Assembly: GCF_008831285.2 (NCBI RefSeq)
Contig: NC_045138.2
Coordinates: 7,345,205 to 7,409,204, forward strand
Length of the DNA stretch: 64,000 nucleotides
Reading direction: 5' to 3'
Source of the DNA: Nymphaea colorata
Lineage: Eukaryota; Streptophyta; Magnoliopsida; Nymphaeales; Nymphaeaceae
How positions within the stretch are numbered: position 1 is the stretch's first letter; every line of letters begins with the position of its first letter. The notes below the pieces were generated by a model. That model did no database searches. It was not told the origin of the DNA and saw only the letters and a list, made by a program, of their open reading frames with translations. Position numbers and translations under genes: made by a program. Shown piece by piece: positions 48,138-58,275 of the stretch.

Positions 48138-48865
48138 TTTTTTTTTCACAACTGATTTTCTCAAAACGATTCAGTCAGATATCCGATCCAAATCAGATGT
48201 GTTGACATCTCGATTTACTTGAATTTCTCAATTCATCTGCATTAAGCTAAAAAGTAAGTTTAGATAGTAAATATATCATGAACGGTCCTTGAAACATCTA
48301 CGAAAATCCCAAGTGCTATTTTAGATCAATTTAAATGCAGTGAATTAAGAAGAATTAGAAAAGATTTCAATACCCTAACTCGATTTTTCCCATGTATATG
48401 TTCATCAGACTTTATTTCATAAAGGCATGGATGCACCCTCCCTTTATGAACTGTACATTGTATGTATGTTTTGTTATTGGTCAGCAGTTAATATTCCAAG
48501 GGTCACTTGTATCCTAAACCTAAATAGCGAAGATTTGGATTAAAATTCAATGTAGAATCCAATAACATTACTATTGGTTGGCCTAGTCAGTTCCCACAGT
48601 ACTCATTTCACAAGATCCAAAAAAAAAAACCTACATTAGGGGTCATTTGGCAACAAATGGTTACAAGAACATTTTGTCGGAATGCTTCATGAATTTGTCC
48701 CATTTTTTAGGGCAGATTCATGAGACAACAATGTGTAACTACTGCCAAACAAACCCTTAGACCCATATATAGTCCTGGACTTAGTAGATCTAATACACAG
48801 TAAACCTGAACTTTATGATCATGCCTATATTCAAATGAATCAAACGAGTAGCTTGGTTTTCTCTA

Positions 48866-49124
48866 AGGGTGGGCATTGGGCCGGGCCGGGGCCCTGCCCG
48901 GCCTAATAGCCGCGTCTCGGCCCGGGCCCAGCCCGGTCCGGCCCCTTTAAAAATAAAAAATAACTTTTTAATTATAAATAAATTTTTTAAATATAAAATA
49001 TATTTATTAATAATAAATATATATTATTAAAAAAATTAAAAAATATATATTTTTTAAACTTAAACAGGCCAAACCGGGCCGGGCCGGGCCGAGTGGCGGC
49101 CCGGCCCAACGCCTACCCTTAGTG
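48866..49124. mobile_element. MITE-like element with GGCCC-rich inverted ends, copy 1
   Basis: The element starts AGGGTGGGCATTGGGCCGGG. The reverse complement of its other end reads AGGGTAGGCGTTGGGCCGGG. The arms are made of GGCC/GGGCC words and the core is almost pure A and T. A 7-bp direct repeat TTCTCTA lies at 48859-48865 and 49125-49131. The size, inverted ends and short duplication suit a non-autonomous DNA transposon. It has no coding capacity. Confidence 0.72.
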
Positions 49125-49131
49125 TTCTCTA

Positions 49132-50370
49132 AACCTAGCCCAAACAAACCTGTGGACATGGTTGGGCAAGCTGACCCAATATATTGATTTGAAGACCCGC
49201 CCTACAATCTATTGACCAATTGATGGCTAGATTGGATTGAGCTAATGTTTGAAGAACTTGCTCTAGATTCATCAAATTTAGAGGAGATGATAAAGAAGAT
49301 TTTGGATGGATTTTGACTATACGGCACAGTTTCTCTCTCCTCACATGGAGGCCAGTAAACATCACTATACACACACACACAAAATGTATGGGGATCCTTG
49401 ATACTTGTAATATGTTTTTTATTTTCTATAGTTCTCTTCACTTCAAAATATAGACAAAGGAAAAAATAGAAATCCTCCACTTTCAATGGAGAAAATAGAA
49501 AGCCTTATCTTTTTTATTATGCTAGCTGACACATGCTGCTCTGGTTCAACTTGTCTCTCTTTTGCCGCATAGTCTTTTCTTTTCAATTGTTGCACCAACC
49601 AGTCATTTGCAACACTATTCAATCCTCGCTTTCTTCTTTCCATCAACACCATTCCATTGGACGCATATGACACTGGATGTGACCTAGTTTGATGACATAT
49701 GAAATCAAGGGAGATGGCCACCTCTGTGCAGGAAAAGCCCAAAGCCAATCCGAAGAAACAGTCAAAGCTTCATATGTGCGAAGTAAATCTTTAGATAATA
49801 ATTTCAGTCAATACTTCAATCACTACCATTACCATAAAAAAACTGTAATTGATTGAAATATATTCTAAAAAAATACCACATACAAAAGCAGCAGGTGTCG
49901 TCTGTCTTTTGATATCAGAGCTTGAGAGTATTGTCACTACATAGTCTAGTTATCAGTGTTTGGCAGTCGTCTTCATCAAGTGATCACCTAAGTCGTCACC
50001 TAATCAACCCATTCTTCCCATATCTTGGCCTTAATCTTGCGTCACTGATTTAGTCATCTTTAGCTGTTGCTAGGCCTATTTTTAATATTTAATAAAATAT
50101 AATCTGCCGTATTGCTAAATACATTAAAAGGTCAGGTCAGAATCAAACTAATTTGGTGGCGCACTTTGAAGACATGTCATGTGGGCACCCATCAACCAAC
50201 CAGCTATACTCAATCAGACTAATTATAATAAACTAATTATAAAGAAAAAGGTAACAAAATGATCTGACCCATTTTGGGGTTCGATCTTAATTGGCATTGA
50301 CCTAAAGGAGTAGTGTTTTAGGTGATCGGTCGTGAGGAGACAAAGTGAACATGGACGACTGTCAAATTTT
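49132..50370. other. Intergenic region, nothing recognised
   Basis: Short minus-strand frames at 49135-49748 have no domain or exon structure that I can support. No repeat pairs with another part of the window were noticed. Confidence 0.4.
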
Positions 50371-51166
50371 TTGACTTATTTGGTCTTTATTTTTAAAAAA
50401 AGTTATCAGCGGCTTCTTGGATTGGAAAGATAAACGGCTTCCAAGAATTTACCAGCAGAGACTTGCTTTCGACCGTCCGTTGATGCTGATCTAAATTACT
50501 ATCGGAACATTTTCCTCCAAAACAAAAAATTATAAAGTAAAAGCTCTCTTTTGCGAAAACAATTTTCGTTATTTTTATGTTTTAAAGACATCCTACCGAA
50601 ACAATCATTCTGATTTGATTAAGGCCGCATCTTGTCTGCACATCAAGTAAAAAGGCAAATAGAATATGTTCTTAAATAAATGTCACGACCAAACAATTTA
50701 AATTGTGACCGCATTCTTGTGTCCTATATAGCATAAGAAAATGAATGACGGGCTTGGTGCATTGGCTCGTACTGTTGTCACAAATATCATTTTTTTAAGA
50801 AAATATCAAAGAGGTTTTTATGGGGTATTTTTTTAAAGTAAAGTTTTTTTTCTGAGAAAAATTAAAAAAAAATCTCAGTAAATTTTAAAAATAAAAAATC
50901 TTCATATTTACAAAACAATAAAATGAATGAAAAAATAACAAAAAGTGAAAAAGGCCAAACATTCCTAAAAATCACGAGAAAATCACAAGATATTTATTTT
51001 TTTAGATTTTCTTGATATTTTCAATTTTAGTTGTTTTTCTTGTAAATATGGTGAAAATTTTGAAAATTTCGACTTATACAACTGGTTGGTAGGTCATTGG
51101 TCATTAGTTAAAATTACATGGGCCCTATCCACTTCAAAAACAAAGCAGCTCTGGATCCATAGAAAT

Positions 51167-51872
51167 AGGGGTGGGCATCGGGTCGGGTCGAGTTAGAAAC
51201 CTGAGCCCAGGCCCGGCCCGATATCCCGAGTCCCGGCCCGAGTAGGCCCGTCGGGCCAGAAACCCGAGCCCGGGCCCAGCCCGGGCCGGCTCGGGTCAGC
51301 CCGTCTGCCCGGCCCAGCCTGATGGGGGAAGGGGGAAGGTGGGAAGGCCGATGGGGGAAGGGGGAAGGTGGGAAGGCAGGGAAGGGGGAAACAGAGGGGG
51401 AAGCCCAATTGGGGAAAAGGGAACTGGGAAGAAGGAGAGATGGAGGGGGGGAAGAAGGAGAGACGGAGGGGGGAAGGGGGAAGAAGGAGAGACGAAGAGG
51501 GGGAAGGGGAAAGGGGGGAAGGCCGATGGGGGAAGGCGGGAAGGGAGGAAGAGAGGGGGAAGGGGGAAGCCCAATTCCCCCATCGGCCTTCCCGCCTTCC
51601 CCCTTGGGGCCGGGCCGGGCTGATGGGGGGGCGGCGGAGAGGCAGATGGGAGGGGGATAGGGGGGAAGAAGGGGGATGGGGAACTGGAGGAGGAGGACTA
51701 AGAGGAAAGGAGGAGGAGGAGGAAGGACAGGCGGAGGAGGAGGACAGACGGGCGGAGGAGGAGGAGAGTTTGCAAATTTTTTTTTTTTAAAAATAGTTTT
51801 TTAATATAAATGGGCCGAATCGGGCCCGGGCCAGGTTTTTTTCGAGCCGGGCCGGCCCGTTGCCCAGGCCTA
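51167..51872. mobile_element. MITE-like element with GGCCC-rich inverted ends, copy 2, expanded
   Basis: The left end reads AGGGGTGGGCATCGGGTCGG. The right end, reverse complemented, begins TAGGCCTGGGCAACGGGCCG. The flanks repeat CATAGAA (51158-51164 and 51873-51879) with extended similarity. The parallel place in block A of unit 2, near 59040, reads CCCATAAAACAAG with nothing inserted. The interior holds a purine-only expansion of about 450 bp, which explains the greater length. Confidence 0.75.
51316..51775. repeat. G/A-only tract (GGGGGAAGG-type), about 450 bp
   Basis: The + strand is almost entirely purine, made of variants of GGGGGAAGG, GAGGAGG and GAAGGAGAGA, with short GGCCGA or CCCAATT breaks. 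Every frame lacks stops because of composition, giving Gly/Glu/Arg-rich or Pro/Leu/Ser-rich ORFs on the two strands; none is a gene. Confidence 0.92.
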
Positions 51873-52329
51873 CATAGAAGATTAAAAATAATATATAGAA
51901 GAGGAGCACACTTTGAGCACTAAAAGATAAGTGGATGCATTATTTGAACAAAACCAAATATGAAGCGATTATGTTTTCACGTACTCATGCGTCAATGTTT
52001 TTTGTGCATGCCCGACAATAAATGTGGACACGATGCCAAGAGGAAGTGTACATTAAAGAAAAAAGAAAGCAGATTTTATTATTAATGTCCCTTCCAACAC
52101 AAGGAAAATGCAGAAACGTGGCATGAGTTGCTTAAAGATCAAGTTATGATCTAGTTGCCTTTGGGAATAATACACATTGTTACTGTTTCATAAATATATC
52201 TCAAAAAAAAAAAAGTTGAAACACATTTACATGACAATAACGTGTTGCTATTGCCCAAAAAGCCCGTTCAATATTAAGTTGGTGGTTGATTTGAAATCCA
52301 CAGGTTGTAGGGTCTCGTTGTGGATTTCG

Positions 52330-52500
52330 TTTGGATTTACATTATGGGATCGGATATACCTTTTTTCATATTCGATTTTTTGGATATTTAAAATCTACAT
52401 CCGAATACGATTTTTAGTTATACTTGAATCTTTTTTAGTTATACTTGAATCCGAATCCGATCCGAATTTTAATTATATTTGAATCCAAACTTAAAGCGTT
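52330..52500. repeat. ATCCGAA-word repeat, left portion
   Basis: The words GGATCGGATA, ATCCGAAT, TCCGATCCGAA and ATACTTGAATC are reiterated. A second portion with the same words lies at 54205-54540, on the other side of a long AT-rich element, suggesting that one repeat was split. Confidence 0.55.
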
Positions 52501-52558
52501 GGTGTCCTCACCTTTTGAAGCTCTGACCTATGAATGGTTGGGCAAAAGGTTTACTCAA

Positions 52559-54191
52559 ACACACCAACTTAAAGTTATAATAATAAATAATATAAATTGT
52601 ATATGAAATGATATAATCTGATTAAGAGGTAATGTCTTTTATGTAGTTAAATATAATAATAGTCAAATAATTACTATATTACAATTTAACTTAAAGAATT
52701 TAAAATTATATCACATAAAACTAATTAATAATTCATATTGTATTTTAATTAAACCTTTTTGTGTAAACAAGCAAACTATTATAGTTAAGACTAAACAATA
52801 TATCTTAAATAATGTATTTATATTAATAAAAAAACTTGTATCAAGATTCATATTGTATTTTAATTAAACGTTTTTGTGTAAACAAGCAAACTATTATAGT
52901 GAAGACTAAACATTATATCTTAAATAATGTATTTATTTAATTAACATTAATAAAAAATTTGTATGAAGAAATTTCAATAAAATGAGTATTTTTAAAAATA
53001 TGAATATTAATCACAAAAAAATATATTTAATGTGAAATAGTCGTTGCTAAGTTTATCATATATAAAAAAAATTAAAAAAATATGTTTTGGCTTCACTTAA
53101 AATTGTATAAAATTGTATAATTACTACAATGATATATAAAATAGTTTATTAAATCGAACAATTTGTTCTTTTCCTACTAAGTTAAATGTTTTTGTTTTCA
53201 AGTTTATGAATTATGTGTTATATATAAAATACCTATAACTTTTTGAATGAATTATATGATTATATAAAATAATTTATTTGATTGATTAAATAAGTAAATT
53301 AATAATTTGATAGATTTTTTTATGTGTTTAGTAGTTTTTTGATATTAAATATATTTATTTGAAACAATGAAAATGCTTTCAACTTAAAATGAATATCATA
53401 ATGCGTTTGAGATTTTTATTTATTATAAAACATATTTTTTATATGATTTCTATATTTTTTTCACAAATTTTTCATATGATTTGTTTTTTCATAAGTTATT
53501 CTCATGACATATCATACTCTTTTCATATCAATTGTGCATATTGAACATTGATTTGATTATTTTTAAATAATAACATATTTTGCTGGAGTAAACTATTATT
53601 TGATGATATCACTTATTGAAAATTATTAAATCAAGTGACCTACATTATTTTTTATTTCATAAAGACATTATTTAATGTTTTTTTCTAATTTCATTGAGTT
53701 GATTAAAAGACTTTTGTTTCATATCTGTAAAAATAGTGTTTTAATGATGTCAAACATTCATTCTTCCACATCCTCACTAACTTTTTTGGGTTAGTCCTCT
53801 TAGCTTTATTGCAATAAGTGATAAATTTGTATTATTTAATCAAATCATATAATTTATTAAATCAAAAAATTTATTAAATAAAAAAATTTATTATTTTTCT
53901 ACTATTTAAAGGTTTTTGTTTTTAAATTTGTGAATTATGTTTTGTATATCAAATCCTAAGACTTTTGAACATATTATATGATTATACAAAATAATTTACT
54001 TAATTAATTAAATAAATAATTAATAATTTGATAAATAAAACTTTTAAATACTTTAAGTAAAATAGTGTATATGATAACTATTTGACTATTATTATATGCA
54101 ACTTCATGGAAGTCATTACCTCTTAATCAGATTATACGTTCATATACAATTCATATTCTTATTGAGTCAGAACATTAAGTTGGTGCATTTG
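52559..54191. mobile_element. AT-rich element with TIRs over 100 bp
   Basis: 52559-52715 and 54040-54191 are imperfect inverted repeats. Both start at CACCAACTTAA and share TGTATATGAA, TATAATCTGATTAAGAGGTA and ATATAATAATAGTCAAAT in inverted orientation. Inside are a 115-bp tandem repeat (52731 and 52846) and a direct repeat of about 170 bp (about 53145-53310 and 53862-54035). There is no open frame of note. Long TIRs suggest a Mutator-like or foldback non-autonomous element, but no target duplication could be fixed. Confidence 0.68.
52731..52968. repeat. 115-bp tandem repeat inside the long-TIR element
   Basis: ATTCATATTGTATTTTAATT starts both copies (52731 and 52846), followed by AAAC, TTTTTGTGTAAACAAGCAAA and CTATTATAG. 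Differences are few until the last 25 bases. Confidence 0.92.
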
Positions 54192-54204
54192 GTTAGTCCT
54201 TATA

Positions 54205-54540
54205 TTAAGTCACAGTTCGGATTCGGATTTCGGATTTCGAATTCGGATATCAACTCATGGTTTGGATTCAGATATCAAGCTGTAATTCGAATTCAGATAT
54301 CAACTCAGGATTCAGATATACGGTTAAGTATCTGATCAGATATTTACTTAAAACCGAATCTGAATCCGTATCTGATCGGATAAAATGGTTGAGTATCCCA
54401 TCGGATATTTACTTAAAACCGAATCTGAATCCGAATCCAATCCGATTTTCTTATTCGGATGTTAAATTGCTTACCTTATCCGATTTTCTAAAGGCATTTC
54501 AGATGGATATCCGATCCGAATCCGCTCTGTTGACATCCTT
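54205..54540. repeat. ATCCGAA-word repeat, right portion
   Basis: CGGATTCGGATTTCGGA, GGATATCAACTC, CCGAATCTGAATCC and GGATATCCGATCCGAATCCG recur in both orientations. It ends at TTGACATCCTTAGGGG, a phrase close to TTGACATCTCGATT at the end of the similar repeat at 48200. Confidence 0.55.
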
Positions 54541-54553
54541 AGGGGTGATCATC

Positions 54554-54719
54554 AGGGGCGGAGCAAGGATTTTTTTAAGAGCGAGCCAAACGGTCCAACG
54601 AACTTATTCGAGTAGTGTCAAACTAAACTCGGCTTCAAAAAATACATTACGTAACTAAAATTTTTTAATTTTTTTAATGTAATTTTTTTTTCCAAGGTGA
54701 GCCCCCTTCTCCTGCCCCG
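54554..54719. mobile_element. 166-bp MITE-like element with perfect 10-bp target duplication
   Basis: GGTGATCATC is repeated exactly at 54544-54553 and 54720-54729. Between them the element starts AGGGGCGGAGCAAGGATTTT and ends CCCTTCTCCTGCCCCG, imperfect inverted ends. Related heads occur at 31770, 46260 and 47364. A 9-10 bp duplication suits Mutator-type elements more than hAT (8 bp), but the class is not proven. Confidence 0.75.
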
Positions 54720-54744
54720 GGTGATCATCAAATCCGAAACTTTT

Positions 54745-57215
54745 AACTAACTGCATCTAAAAAACCAAACATATCTAGCTCAGCCATCTTAACCTGCTTT
54801 CCATGTTTGATGTATCACCTGAGTTTTAGGTGCTTTCAAAGTGATAGTTGTTTTAACTTATAACAGACTGACTATCAACAGTAAGTTAAAAGGAGTCCTA
54901 TTTGTGTTCGGCACAAAAATATACAGTAACGCGTTGTAGCGGAATTGCAGTGATAGTTTTCACCCACAACTTGTTTATCAAAAGAAACATCGATAAAACT
55001 TTTACGGGTCATTTCTACAAACATTTTCTAACCGTTGGTAATATACTTATTTTTTGTAGTGAACTGATTTACAATTAGGTCAATTTTTGTTCTTTGTCTA
55101 TGAGCGATGAAGTCTCGCAACTTTTGCAATAAATTTTGTCGCAAATACAGTTTCTTAGTTGAAATAAAAAGGGAGAAAAAAGTACTCATACCTCTTATAT
55201 TACCTAGTAAATGTTGCGTAGAAATCATAGTAATAAAAAGCATGTTTTTAAAAGAAAAAACATATTAAAAACGTGAAAAATAAGTCAAAAGGGATTAAAA
55301 ACACCATTTTTTTAAAAAGCCAAAAGGAAAAAAATGTAAAAAAAAACAATATTTCCACAATTTTTGTGCTATTTTATTATTTTAGGAGTTTTTTTTACCT
55401 TTTTAATGCAAACTTCTTGTTTCTATTTTCTAAGTTATATTTGTTACTTATTTGTTGAGGTTGCCTTATTAGTTCTCATTTAGTTTATTTTCCATCTTTT
55501 TTAAAAAATTATTAAATTTGAGAAAAATGACCATATATTTCATTTTTTTCCCTATTTGTTTCAAATAGGAATATTATCCCAGGTCCAAAGTTCCTCTTCT
55601 GTTTCTTATTCTAGAATAATAATTTCAGTAACCACATTTCCATGTTTGTTACCTCTTACCAGAGCGTATCGGTCGATACTGATTGGAATGTCAGTTTGCG
55701 GACACGCTTATAACTTTTTATATTTAAAATTAATTTCAAAAATATGATAATTGACTGTCAACCACCTGTACATAGTTTAAAAACTAATTTAACCTAATAA
55801 ATTAGTTCTATTCATTTTTCACTACTGAATCAGCAGATGCATGACTGTGCCGACCTATAAGAACCGATTCAACGGATGCGATACGAGTCAAAATTTAATA
55901 GCAGCAGTTGAGCCCCACCGACCACCGGAAAACCACCAGTCCGCCATGAAAATGCTAAGCATGCAGAACGGTAGCTGTTTTAAATAATGATCGAGCAAGC
56001 GATTTAACAGTGAAGGAGAGAAGGTTTGGGTAACAGCTGCAATCTGCATTCAATTACTACTGCAATAGTTGAATCTCGTCTGATAATCAAAAGGCAAACA
56101 AACAGAAGAACCAAAAACAAAAACAGAGTCCTCCATGAAAACAAAGTGTTCCCCATAAAAAACAAGGCATTATGGTACAGACGGTAACCACCCGGCCGGC
56201 CAGCCTGCCGCCGACTAACTCACTGGTGGACTACAACCACATCGTACTGTACGGTGACATCGAAGGTGGCGTTGTCGATCAAGTGGGTCCTGAGCAGGGC
56301 ATAGCCGCGGGCCATCCGGAGGACCGGAAGGCGCCGCTGCCGCCGACGACTGGCATCTCCCTCACCTTGTGCAGCACCGGGTTCCGGCCCATGATGCTGA
56401 GGGTGCTGCCATTGTACCTCCCCGCCGTGAACACCACGTTCATGTCCATCAGAAGCCCTGGATCCTGCTGCGCCGCCGACGCGTAGAACCCCTGGCACCT
56501 CCCCACTTGCTTCGATGTCAGCTCCGGCCCCTCCGTCAGGACATTGTCGATCATCTGGACTTTGCCGAAGGAAGAAGTGGAGGCTGCGCCTTTTACGATG
56601 GTGATGCTGGTAGGGTTCTTACCGCTCACCACGTCGTGCCAGGAGAAGCGGAAACGGGTCACCTTCTCTTCCCTCGGCGGCATTGCTCTTGCCTCTTGGT
56701 AATGGGTGGCCGGGAACGTTGGCCCCGGCGAAGGTGGCAGTGGTGATGAAGAGGAAGAGCATGAACAACAGCAAGGATTTACGAAGGAAGCTTCTGTCCA
56801 TGGCGGTGTTTGGCAACTTGAGGCAGCAGAGGAGCATGGGTGCTTTTAGCGTCTCTCATGTTAGCATTTTACAGGAAAATTTTAGAGAGTGAGAGGATGG
56901 TGGAGATGGGCTTTTGTTTTAGAAGGCTCGCTTTTATTTTCAGCTTTCAGTTCTCTGTGTTATTTTCGTATTTATGGAGAATTTGTAACAGGAAGATAGA
57001 CTTCGGTGCATGAACAAGAATGTGAGAGGTTTGGGAGAAAAGAATTCCAGCCTTATTTTAGGCAATTTACACTTCAACGAGAGTGACGAGATGATTTTTT
57101 TTTTCTTTGGGCCATAAATGGTGACCACTCGTTTTGGTTGGTGGGTGTGGCAAGTCGTTCACGGCCATAGATACTTGTGAAAGTTACAGTTTTACTAAGC
57201 TGATTTTCTTTTGTC
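54745..57215. repeat. Block B of the tandem duplication, unit 1 (with dirigent pseudogene)
   Basis: Aligns in the same orientation with 62003-64000. Shared phrases include CTTTCCATGTTTGATGTATC, GTACAGTAACGCGTTGTAG, GTCCAAAGTTCCTC, ATGAATCAGCAGAT, AAAACCACCAGTCCGCCATG and the dirigent copy. About 55140-55550 has no counterpart in unit 2, which has a shorter different stretch there. Confidence 0.9.
56220..56801 (-). pseudogene. Dirigent pseudogene, two frameshifts
   Basis: A close copy of the intact gene at 63041-63619. The start matching the paralogue is MDRSFLRKSLL at 56801, with a signal peptide. Seven extra bases near 56687-56703 push the frame off before the dirigent domain. Eight extra bases near 56321-56328, a duplication of GGACCGGA, break it again just before the conserved RMARGYA segment. 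The domain itself is well kept (FSWHDVVSGKNP, NVLTEGPELTSKQVGRCQGFYASA, YNGSTLSIMGRN, REMPVVGGSGAF, and in another frame VTVQYDVVVVHQ). The net change is +15, so the middle is the only part out of register. The breaks are recent, or are assembly errors. Confidence 0.82.
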
Positions 57216-57219
57216 CTCT

Positions 57220-58270
57220 ATCTTCCAACTTTTGCTGGGAACCAATGATCCTCCTAAGGTTCTAACGGTTTATTGATGGCCTCTGTTTTGTATAACACTG
57301 TATAATTGTTATATAAAAATTTGAAATCAGTCGGCATGTCTGTAGTTGAATGGTTATTTTTTTTTTATTTTGTATTGTAAAAGTCACCATCAAATGTAAT
57401 GTAGGTAGTTAAACAACTGGTTGTTGGAAATGCATCTTGCTTGCTTGATGGTCTTTTATATAGATATAAATATATATCTGTGCTCACTCAAAAGGACCGT
57501 CCAATTCATTTCTTATAAATGGTTGTGGAAAAAGTAATGAAAAAAAGTGAGAACTAATAGTATATAATAAAAATGCCAATCGCTTTTTTTTTTTTTTTTT
57601 TTACATTTCTCTCAATAGTTTATCCTAATGAATCAAACAGCTCTTTTGAATGAGTCAAGTATACCAGTGTTCACGAGCGGGTTCGAGCTGAATTGGGCCA
57701 GCTTGAACTCGGCTCGTGTGTCTTGAGAGAAACTTGGACTCGGCTCGAGTTTGACTCCAATTCAATTTCATTAGCTCGAACTCGAGCTCGACTCGAGTTC
57801 TTCTCGAACTTGGCTCGAGTTCTTAAAACTCAAACTTGACTCGAGCCGAAGATTGTCTTGAGTTGTGCCAAGCATTTCATTAAAAAATTATTTTTAAAAA
57901 TGAAGAGGTACACTACGTGTACACTCATTTGACCAATCTACTTTTTTCGATAATTTTATGAGACGTATTTTATATATTTCTTTTTTTCGAGCCTCGCCAA
58001 GTTTAACCGAGTCGAGCCCACTTAACTGAGCACGACTCGTTTAAGTTGTCGAGTTCATTTCTTAACTCAAAGTCTGCTCGTTTAATAAACGAGTCTAGTT
58101 CAAATAGCGAGTTCATTGAACAGCCCAACTAGGCTTGGTGGGAATCAACAACACCTTCCATTTTATTAACAAACAACAGTGGAGATTATAATGGAAAAAG
58201 GAAAAGAAAAAGAGAGGGAGACTTCCTGAGAACGTCTAAAAAGCCAAAAGCTTTCCTGCCCTTTTATCCG
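57220..58270. other. Spacer between duplication units, with a CTCGAG-rich repeat
   Basis: No gene. A 19-20 base T run lies at about 57584-57602. At 57670-58135 the DNA consists of words such as CTCGAG, GAGCTCGA, CGAGTTC and GACTCG flanking an AT-rich middle (about 57875-57990). The left end GTGTTCACGAGC and the right end, reverse complement TGTTCAATGAACTCG, are weakly inverted. Confidence 0.55.
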
Positions 58271-58275
58271 AGATA

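Larger units (their letters stand above)
45972..48865. other. Intergenic region rich in dispersed short repeats
   Basis: No gene is seen. Contents: a MITE-like unit at 46260-46432 (CAGGGACGGAGGCAAG at one end, reverse complement CTAGGGGTAAAGCTAG at the other); the right end of a related unit at about 47140-47161 (TAGTTCCGCCCCTG); another related head near 47364 (GGGCAGAGCCAGAATTTTT); a GGATATCC/ATCCGAA-word repeat at about 47835-48215; and a (TA)n run inside that repeat. Confidence 0.5.
50373..52318. repeat. Block A of the tandem duplication, unit 1
   Basis: Aligns in the same orientation with 58276-59500. Shared phrases include TTATCAGCGGCTTCTTGGAT, CGGAACATTTTCCTC, ATGACGGGCTTGGTGCATT, GAAACGTGGCATGAGTTGCT and TTAAAGATCAAGTTATGA. 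This copy carries the extra GGCCC-rich insertion at 51167-51872. No gene is present. Confidence 0.88.

Noticed and set aside
51193-51790. Long overlapping ORFs on both strands (71 to 140 codons)
   Set aside because: They exist only because the tract is nearly pure purine on one strand and so lacks stop codons; the translations are low-complexity Gly/Glu/Arg or Pro/Leu/Ser strings.
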